DNA from: an uncultured Blautia sp.
Lineage (GTDB): Bacteria; Bacillota; Clostridia; Lachnospirales; Lachnospiraceae
Reading direction: 5' to 3'
Length of the DNA stretch: 12,077 nt
NCBI GenBank assembly: GCA_946538475.1
Contig: CAMNGN010000053.1
Span: 1-12,077, forward strand
Shown here: positions 7,688 to 12,077 of the stretch, one piece after another
Position numbering within the stretch: position 1 is the first letter of the stretch
How the letters are laid out: each line of letters begins with the position of its first letter
Notes under the pieces: model-generated
The model's database searches: none
Seen by the model: only the letters and a program-made list of their open reading frames with translations
What the model was told of the DNA's origin: nothing
Translations under genes and position numbers: made by a program

Positions 7688-8704
7688 TTATTCCTCGTAC
7701 GTGATCGGCATGTATGCCACATCGCCGGCCTCTCCGTGATAATAGAAGTCCACATCGTTCTGATCGTAAACGATAGACTCATCACTGCTGTCGAAGCGAT
7801 AGCTGTTGCCGAATCTGTCGGACCAGGTTCCGTCGCCGTTGTTGGAGACAACGATCGGTGATCCTGTGTCGTTATTGTAGATGGTACGCGTTACGTTGCT
7901 GTCAGCCAGTTCTTCGTCTGTGTAGCCGCTGCTGCCTGTCGAAGCGCCTTCCTCTGCAGGCTCTGCATCGACTGCCGCACCGTCTCCGGCTCCTTCTCCC
8001 GCTGCCGCTTCGGCGCCTTCAGCCGCAGGTGCTGCAGATGCTCCTGTCGCTGCGCCTTTGAGTGCAGACTCGTTGAGGATCTTGAAGCTGTCTACCGATG
8101 ATTTGATCGCTGCCAGCGCCGCATCATCCGCTGCGCCTGTCTCGCCGGTGATCTCGTAATATTCGGTATCATTGCTGATATATTTGTGGATCCTCTGCGC
8201 AATACCTTCCGTCTTTTCGGTGTCGTTATATTTTACCACATAATAGATCACATTGGCGCCGGCCTCATCACTGTTGGAATACTCGCTGATCGCGAATTCG
8301 CTGTCCTCAAGCGGCAGAGCGCGCTCCAGAGTCATGGCCATATCCTCGGAATCCGGAAGGACCAGAGTCTCTTTGTCCTCTGCATCTCCGTGGATGACCA
8401 CGATGCGGCCGCCTGCCTCCGATTCGATGCTGACAATACCGTTGGCATCAGTCTTGTTGGACCAGCTCTCATCCGGATAATCGATAGAGATGCTTCCGTC
8501 TGCTGATGTATATGTGGGCTCCCACACTTCCGGTTCGGGTTCCTCGGTAGGCTCGGGTGACTCGGCCGGTTCGGGTGTAGGTGTTACCTCTTCTTCCACG
8601 ATCACCTGTTCAACAGGTTCTTCTCCTCCAAAGCCGCAGGCAGACAGAACAAACGAAAGCGCCGCTGCTGTCGCCAGTATGGCAAGTAATCTCCTGTTCT
8701 TCAT
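7688..8704 (-). CDS. Secreted lipoprotein of unknown function with Pro/Glu and Ala/Glu linkers
   Basis: A 338-aa protein with a lipoprotein signal peptide: basic MKNRR, a hydrophobic stretch, and the lipobox LSAC with C23 as the lipidated residue. It should be anchored on the outer face of the membrane. After an acidic segment comes a Pro/Glu/Thr linker (about 40-60). Next is a folded-looking domain (about 62-212) beginning near YTSADGSISIDYP and ending near VDSFKIL, which loosely resembles PsbP/DcrB-like alpha-beta domains. An Ala/Gly/Glu low-complexity linker (about 216-260) follows, then a Tyr/Asp/Asn-rich C-terminal module containing DGTWSDRFGNSYRF. The architecture suggests two extracellular modules on flexible tethers. 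No catalytic motif is visible. The ATG at 8704 has AAGGAGG 5 nt upstream. It has its own promoter and a hairpin-containing leader. Ligand-binding or envelope-stress roles are possible but unsupported. Confidence 0.9.
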   Translation of the reverse strand: MKNRRLLAILATAAALSFVLSACGFGGEEPVEQVIVEEEVTPTPEPAESPEPTEEPEPEVWEPTYTSADGSISIDYPDESWSNKTDANGIVSIESEAGGRIVVIHGDAEDKETLVLPDSEDMAMTLERALPLEDSEFAISEYSNSDEAGANVIYYVVKYNDTEKTEGIAQRIHKYISNDTEYYEITGETGAADDAALAAIKSSVDSFKILNESALKGAATGASAAPAAEGAEAAAGEGAGDGAAVDAEPAEEGASTGSSGYTDEELADSNVTRTIYNNDTGSPIVVSNNGDGTWSDRFGNSYRFDSSDESIVYDQNDVDFYYHGEAGDVAYMPITYEE

Positions 8705-8743
8705 GTGTTCCTCCTTATTATATCTGTATTTTCCCCTTCCACC

Positions 8744-8768
8744 CGGATGTTTGTTTACGTAACATCCG
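8744..8768 (-). promoter_or_regulatory. Hairpin in the 5' leader of the lipoprotein gene
   Basis: CGGATGTT (8744-8751) and AACATCCG (8761-8768) form a perfect 8-bp stem with a 9-nt loop. It begins only a few bases after the predicted transcription start (about 8773) and ends well before the ribosome site at 8710-8716. Such a 5'-terminal hairpin often stabilises mRNA; it could also be an operator palindrome. The role is inferred. Confidence 0.5.
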
Positions 8769-8779
8769 ATATAGATTTC

Positions 8780-8808
8780 ATTTTACCTTTTTATCGGAAA
8801 TGTGTCAA
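8780..8808 (-). promoter_or_regulatory. Sigma-A promoter of the lipoprotein gene
   Basis: On the minus strand, TTGACA (8803-8808) and TAAAAT (8780-8785) are separated by exactly 17 bp. This gives a full-consensus -35 and a five-of-six -10. The predicted start is near 8773, giving a leader of about 68 nt. Confidence 0.85.
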
Positions 8809-8825
8809 CATCTTATGTTAATTGC

Positions 8826-8856
8826 GTGAGTCAGGGAACCTGTCCCCGTGATTCAC
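8826..8856. repeat. Imperfect inverted repeat between two transcription units
   Basis: GTGAGTCAGGG (8826-8836) pairs with CCC (8845-8847) and TGATTCAC (8849-8856), with one G.T wobble and one bulged G, around a core AACCTGTC. It lies between the DUF4250 terminator and the lipoprotein promoter, ending 18 nt upstream of that -35 box. It may be a small dispersed repeat, part of a termination region, or a regulator binding site. Only one copy is in this window. Confidence 0.5.
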
Positions 8857-8859
8857 TGC

Positions 8860-8888
8860 AAAAAGGCAGGGTCCATGCCCTGCCTTTT
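8860..8888 (-). terminator. Rho-independent terminator of the clpB-DUF4250 unit
   Basis: On the minus strand, AAAAGGCAGGG and CCCTGCCTTTT form an 11-bp perfect stem with a 6-nt loop, followed by one further T. It starts 18 nt after the small gene's stop codon. The A-run/T-run ends mean it could work in both directions, but only minus-strand genes flank it. Confidence 0.85.
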
Positions 8889-8905
8889 CAGTAATACTTA
8901 CTTTT

Positions 8906-9079
8906 TTACACGAACTGATTCACCCGGCGATCATAATAATAATCGATCGATGCCAGTTTCTCCTCAAGTTCCTTTCTTCTCAGACCTCTGCAGCTGCAGA
9001 GAGCCTCAATCGACTCATAGTAATCCCTGAGCTGTGTATTGACATAGCTCAGCAGTATTACAGGATCCTTTGGTATCAT
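8906..9079 (-). CDS. DUF4250-family small protein (57 aa), function unknown
   Basis: This small gene was found by translating the minus strand after clpB. The 57-residue product starts MIPKDPVILLSYVNTQLRDY and ends in YDRRVNQFV. The IPKDPV..LLSYVNT start, the Leu/Glu/Lys helix in the middle and the NQFV-type tail fit the DUF4250 family as I remember it. It is soluble-looking, with no signal peptide or membrane segment. It probably forms two or three short helices. A CSC pair at 29-31 is notable. The ATG at 9079 is 5 nt after the clpB stop. Its ribosome site AGGTGAG (8-nt spacing) is made from the final clpB codons, so translation is probably coupled to ClpB. It is therefore expected to be heat-induced with clpB. 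Nothing about molecular function can be read from the sequence. Confidence 0.88.
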   Translation of the reverse strand: MIPKDPVILLSYVNTQLRDYYESIEALCSCRGLRRKELEEKLASIDYYYDRRVNQFV

Positions 9080-9084
9080 AGCAA

Positions 9085-11673
9085 TTACTCACCTTTTACG
9101 CTGATGTTAAAATCCTCTCCGTCATAATCCAGCACAAGGGTGTCCCCTTCATGCACATCGCCGGAGAGTATTCTGCGCGCGGCCAGAGTCTCCACATACT
9201 TCTGCAGATAACGCTTCAGCGGACGGGCGCCGTACACCGGGTCGTAACCCTCGTCGATCACGTGCACCCTTGCGCTGTCCGAAAGCTCCAGATGAAGCTC
9301 CTGATCCGCAAGCCTTACATTAAGTTCCTTAACCATCAGGTCTACTATGTTACCAATATCATTTTTTGTCAAGGGTTTAAACAGAATAATCTCATCGAGC
9401 CTGTTCAAAAATTCCGGACGGAAATGATTTCTGAGGTCTCCCGTCACCATGTCCGCAGCCTCCGGACGGATATTTCCTTCCTCATCAATGCCATCAAGCA
9501 GATACTGCGACCCGATATTCGAGGTCATGATCAGAATGGTGTTCTTAAAGTCGACCGTTCTTCCCTGTGAATCGGTGATACGCCCGTCGTCCAGAACCTG
9601 CAGCAGAACGTTGAACACATCGGGATGTGCCTTCTCGATCTCGTCGAACAGGACCACGCTGTAGGGTTTTCTCCTCACTGCCTCGGTCAGCTGGCCGCCT
9701 TCCTCGTATCCCACGTATCCCGGAGGCGCTCCGATCAGTCTGGAGACGGAGAACTTCTCCATATATTCACTCATATCGATCCTGACCATGTTCTGCTCAT
9801 CGTCGAAAAGAGCTTCAGCCAGCGTTTTGGCCAGCTCCGTCTTACCTACGCCCGTAGGTCCGAGGAACAGGAACGAACCGATCGGCTTGGTCGGATCCTT
9901 GATGCCGGCTTTGGAACGAAGGATAGCGTCCGTCACCAGCTTCACGCCTTCATCCTGCCCGATCACACGTTTGTGCAGCTGCTCCTCCAGGGAAAGCAGC
10001 TTGGTCTTCTCGCCCTCGGTCAGTTTTGCCACCGGAATTCCGGTCCAGCGCGAAATGATCCTGGCGATCTCATCGTCCGTCACAGCCTCGTGCACCAGGC
10101 TTCTGTCTCCCGCTTTTGCGTTCTTCTCTTCTATCTCCAGCATGTGCTGCAGCTTCGGCAGCTCGCCGTACTGCAGTTCGGCAGCTTTTTCCAGATTGTA
10201 TTCCTGCTGCGCCTTCTGGATCTGTCTGTTGACATCCTCGATCTGCTCACGCAGCTTCTGCAGCTTCTCCACCGCATGCTTCTCGTTGTCCCACTGTGCT
10301 TTCTGTGTATTGAACGTATCGCGAAGATCCGCCAGCTCTTTCTGCAGCGTATCAAGACGCTCACGGCTTAAGTTGTCCGTCTCCTTTTTCAGTGCAGATT
10401 CTTCGATTTCCATCTGCATGATCTTACGTCTCTGCTCGTCCAGCTCGGTCGGCATCGAATCCAGCTCGGTCTTTACAAGAGCACACGCCTCATCCACAAG
10501 GTCAATGGCTTTGTCGGGCAGAAAACGGTCCGTGATGTACCGGTGCGACAGCGTTGCGGCCGCCACCAGTGCGCCGTCGGTGATCTTGACCCCGTGGTAC
10601 ACTTCGTACCTCTCCTTGAGTCCCCTCAGGATGGAGATGGTGTCCTCGACGGTGGGCTCATCCACAAGCACCGGCTGGAAACGTCTCTCCAGTGCCGCAT
10701 CCTTCTCGATATATTTTCGATATTCATCGAGGGTCGTCGCACCGATACAGTGCAGCTCACCTCTCGCCAGCATAGGTTTGAGCATATTGCCGGCATCCAT
10801 CGCCCCGTCCGTCTTGCCCGCACCGACGATCAGGTGCAGCTCATCGATGAACAGAATGATCTTGCCTTCGCTCTTTCTGACCTCTTCGAGGACAGCTTTG
10901 AGACGCTCTTCAAACTCACCGCGGTATTTGGCCCCCGCGACCAGCGCCCCCATATCCAGCGAGAAGATCTTTTTGTCCTTCAGGCCTTCGGGCACATCGC
11001 CCGCCACGATCCTCTGTGCAAGTCCTTCGACCGCCGCGGTCTTACCTACACCGGGCTCACCGATCAGCACAGGATTATTCTTGGTCTTACGGGAAAGGAT
11101 CCTGACAATATTGCGGATCTCGGCATCACGGCCGATGACCGGGTCCAGCTTCTGGCTTCGGGCCTTCTCCACCAGATCCTCACCGTACTTATTCAATGTA
11201 TCATAGGTCGCTTCGGGGTTGTCACTCACCACCCGCTGGTTGCCTCTCACCGTAGAAAGGGCCTGAAGGAAGCGGTCCCTGGTGATCCCAAACTCGTTGA
11301 ACAGCCTTTTGACCGACGGGCTCGGCGCATCCAGGATAGAAAGGAACAGATGCTCAACCGAAACATACTCGTCCCCCATGGCCCTCGCCTCGTCCTCGGC
11401 GCTCACCAGTGACTTATTGAGATACTGCCCAAAACGAAGCTGCCCACCAGACACCTTGACCAGACTGTCCAGCGCTCTCTGCACCGCCTGAACAAAATAA
11501 TCCTTGTTGATCTCCATCTTCTCGACGAGTTTCAGGATAAGGCTGTTGTCCTGAGTAAGCAGCGCATAAAGCAAATGCTCCTGCTCGATTTCCTGGTTAC
11601 CATATTCATATGCGATCTTCTCCAGGTTCTGTACCGCCTGGATCGAATTCTGCGTAAATTTGCTGAAATTCAT
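9085..11673 (-). CDS. clpB: ClpB, ATP-dependent protein disaggregase (Hsp100)
   Basis: ClpB is a hexameric AAA+ machine that, with DnaK/DnaJ/GrpE, pulls proteins out of aggregates after heat stress. The product is 862 aa, close to the family norm of about 860. Domains in order are the N-terminal Clp repeat domain (about 1-145), NBD1 with Walker A GEPGVGKT at 205-212 and FIDELH Walker B, the coiled-coil middle domain (about 400-525, rich in Leu/Glu/Lys/Gln, the mark of ClpB against ClpA), and NBD2 with GPTGVGKT at 605-612 and LFDEIEKAH. The conserved pore loops KYRG and GYVG are present. The frame is open to a GTG at 11703, but the ATG at 11673 is chosen: it has AGGAGGTG 6 nt upstream and gives the family N-terminus MNFSKFTQNS. 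Expression is controlled by a CIRCE operator and sigma-A promoter just upstream. Confidence 0.98.
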   Translation of the reverse strand: MNFSKFTQNSIQAVQNLEKIAYEYGNQEIEQEHLLYALLTQDNSLILKLVEKMEINKDYFVQAVQRALDSLVKVSGGQLRFGQYLNKSLVSAEDEARAMGDEYVSVEHLFLSILDAPSPSVKRLFNEFGITRDRFLQALSTVRGNQRVVSDNPEATYDTLNKYGEDLVEKARSQKLDPVIGRDAEIRNIVRILSRKTKNNPVLIGEPGVGKTAAVEGLAQRIVAGDVPEGLKDKKIFSLDMGALVAGAKYRGEFEERLKAVLEEVRKSEGKIILFIDELHLIVGAGKTDGAMDAGNMLKPMLARGELHCIGATTLDEYRKYIEKDAALERRFQPVLVDEPTVEDTISILRGLKERYEVYHGVKITDGALVAAATLSHRYITDRFLPDKAIDLVDEACALVKTELDSMPTELDEQRRKIMQMEIEESALKKETDNLSRERLDTLQKELADLRDTFNTQKAQWDNEKHAVEKLQKLREQIEDVNRQIQKAQQEYNLEKAAELQYGELPKLQHMLEIEEKNAKAGDRSLVHEAVTDDEIARIISRWTGIPVAKLTEGEKTKLLSLEEQLHKRVIGQDEGVKLVTDAILRSKAGIKDPTKPIGSFLFLGPTGVGKTELAKTLAEALFDDEQNMVRIDMSEYMEKFSVSRLIGAPPGYVGYEEGGQLTEAVRRKPYSVVLFDEIEKAHPDVFNVLLQVLDDGRITDSQGRTVDFKNTILIMTSNIGSQYLLDGIDEEGNIRPEAADMVTGDLRNHFRPEFLNRLDEIILFKPLTKNDIGNIVDLMVKELNVRLADQELHLELSDSARVHVIDEGYDPVYGARPLKRYLQKYVETLAARRILSGDVHEGDTLVLDYDGEDFNISVKGE
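9088..9094 (-). promoter_or_regulatory. Ribosome binding site of the DUF4250 gene inside the end of clpB
   Basis: The minus strand reads AGGTGAG, formed by the last clpB codons (Gly-Glu) just before its stop. The clpB TAA lies between this site and the ATG at 9079, an arrangement typical of translational coupling. Confidence 0.75.
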
Positions 11674-11679
11674 GTACTT

Positions 11680-11687
11680 CACCTCCT
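11680..11687 (-). promoter_or_regulatory. clpB ribosome binding site (decides the start)
   Basis: The minus strand reads AGGAGGTG, a near-perfect match to the 16S anti-SD, 6 nt before the ATG at 11673. The alternative GTG at 11703 has no comparable site, so the ten extra upstream residues are not expected to be translated. Confidence 0.9.
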
Positions 11688-11728
11688 GTACTGAACAAAA
11701 CACACTGTCCGTGTCTTGTTATACACAG

Positions 11729-11757
11729 ACTATAACATATGTTGTTAGCACTGTCAA
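11729..11757 (-). promoter_or_regulatory. Sigma-A promoter of clpB
   Basis: On the minus strand, TTGACA (11752-11757) and TATAGT (11729-11734) are separated by 17 bp. The start is predicted near 11722, giving a leader of about 48 nt. An A/T-only tract (11768-11790) lies upstream and could act as an UP element. The -35 box lies inside the CIRCE operator. Confidence 0.88.
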
Positions 11758-11771
11758 GCGGTGAGTGCTAA
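11745..11771 (-). promoter_or_regulatory. CIRCE operator (HrcA binding site) of clpB
   Basis: The 9-9-9 layout of CIRCE is intact: TTAGCACTG (11745-11753), a 9-nt spacer, and GAGTGCTAA (11763-11771). Consensus arms are TTAGCACTC and GAGTGCTAA, so 17 of 18 arm bases match; base 11753 is the one mismatch. HrcA bound here would cover the -35 box and block transcription at normal temperature. HrcA itself is not in the window. Confidence 0.93.
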
Positions 11772-11802
11772 TAATTTTTAAAAAAAATATGCTGAATACA
11801 AA

Positions 11803-11880
11803 GAGACAATCTGCTTAGAAAAACTTAGCCGCGAAGGCTCTCCTGAGCGGCGGCCCCGGTTTTTCTTAGCAGATTGGCTC
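11803..11880. repeat. Large imperfect hairpin upstream of clpB (bidirectional terminator or MITE-like)
   Basis: Bases 11803-11824 pair with 11859-11880: 20 of 22 positions are complementary, with mismatches at 11806/11877 and 11816/11867. The arms include an A5 run (left) and T5 run (right) next to a GC-rich centre with an inner stem GCCGC (11828-11832)/GCGGC (11847-11851). The A-run/GC-stem/T-run layout fits a bidirectional terminator that would insulate clpB from upstream transcription. The long arms also fit a small mobile palindrome, though no clear target duplication flanks it. Confidence 0.6.
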
Positions 11881-12040
11881 TGAGGATCAGCAGGCACCGG
11901 TTCACAGACTGATGTGCATCCGGCTCCGGGTATGATATGGGAAACGGCCGTCCGGTCAGACACAACACAAATCTCTCTCCATTGTTTGCTACAGTCTGAT
12001 CTGCCTGTTCATTCTCTTCTTCGCCCTAAAATCCCTCGGC
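11881..12040. other. Non-coding stretch upstream of clpB, no supported gene
   Basis: Between the large hairpin and the partial repeat I find no convincing gene, tRNA or promoter. A plus-strand frame after the stop at 11933 has a hydrophobic run at about 11972-12031 but no ATG or ribosome site. Together with its flanks this makes about 400 bases (11674-12077) without a supported gene. Confidence 0.5.
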
Positions 12041-12077
12041 GTCAAAGGTAACCGGCAATCCGCTTCGCTACTTGCCG
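12041..12077. repeat. Palindromic dispersed repeat, copy B (cut by window edge)
   Basis: This matches 7549-7585 at 34 of 37 positions, in the same orientation. Here CGGCAA (12053-12058) and TTGCCG (12072-12077) form the start of a stem. Relative to copy A, two of the three differences turn a G.T and a mismatch into Watson-Crick pairs, which is consistent with a conserved stem. The right part lies outside the window. Confidence 0.75.

Noticed and set aside
9788..11206. A 472-codon plus-strand open frame opposite clpB
   Set aside because: The product is mostly Ser/Arg/Ala/Leu low complexity, the typical shadow of a highly conserved AAA+ gene on the other strand. It contains no motif.
11674..11703. 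Ten-codon N-terminal extension of clpB from a GTG at 11703
   Set aside because: The GTG lacks a ribosome site, while the ATG at 11673 has a near-perfect one and matches the family N-terminus.
11778..11963. A 61-codon minus-strand open frame upstream of clpB
   Set aside because: It runs through both arms of the large hairpin and ends in the A/T tract next to CIRCE. Composition is not protein-like and no ribosome site is seen.

Overview
This window looks like chromosomal DNA of a Gram-positive Clostridia member, most likely Lachnospiraceae. The reasons are the AddA/AddB recombination pair in place of RecBCD, a CIRCE/HrcA-type heat-shock operator, strong AGGAGG ribosome sites, sigma-A promoters with 17-bp spacers, a small DUF4250-type protein, and a Pro/Glu-rich lipoprotein. 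The family assignment is inference; no rRNA or species marker is present. Every gene I can support lies on the minus strand, so transcription runs from high to low coordinates.

Right end (11704-12077): no gene is supported. It holds the start of a dispersed repeat cut by the window edge (12041-12077), a large imperfect hairpin (11803-11880), and the clpB control region. There a CIRCE operator overlaps the -35 box of a near-consensus promoter.

Heat-shock operon (11673 to about 8860): clpB encodes the complete ClpB disaggregase (862 aa). It is followed 5 nt later by a 57-aa DUF4250-family gene that was too short for ordinary ORF calling. The ribosome site of the small gene lies in the last codons of clpB. 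A strong stem-loop at 8860-8888 ends the unit.

Lipoprotein unit (8808 to about 7634): a good sigma-A promoter, a leader with a perfect 8-bp hairpin, and a 338-aa secreted lipoprotein of unknown function. A 14-bp perfect stem-loop follows its stop codon.

Redox/repair operon (7534 to 1): a class I SAM-dependent methyltransferase, hslO (Hsp33 redox chaperone), addB and addA are closely packed, with addB and addA overlapping. addA is cut by the left edge after helicase motif V, so its C-terminal nuclease domain is outside the window. I see no promoter directly in front of the methyltransferase. Instead the second, apparently complete copy of the dispersed repeat sits a few bases from its Shine-Dalgarno site, so the operon may depend on read-through from the lipoprotein unit.

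I did not find a clearly new multi-gene system. The most interesting signals are the CIRCE mismatch that forms the -35 box, the small gene coupled to clpB, the repeats in control regions, and the uncharacterised lipoprotein.
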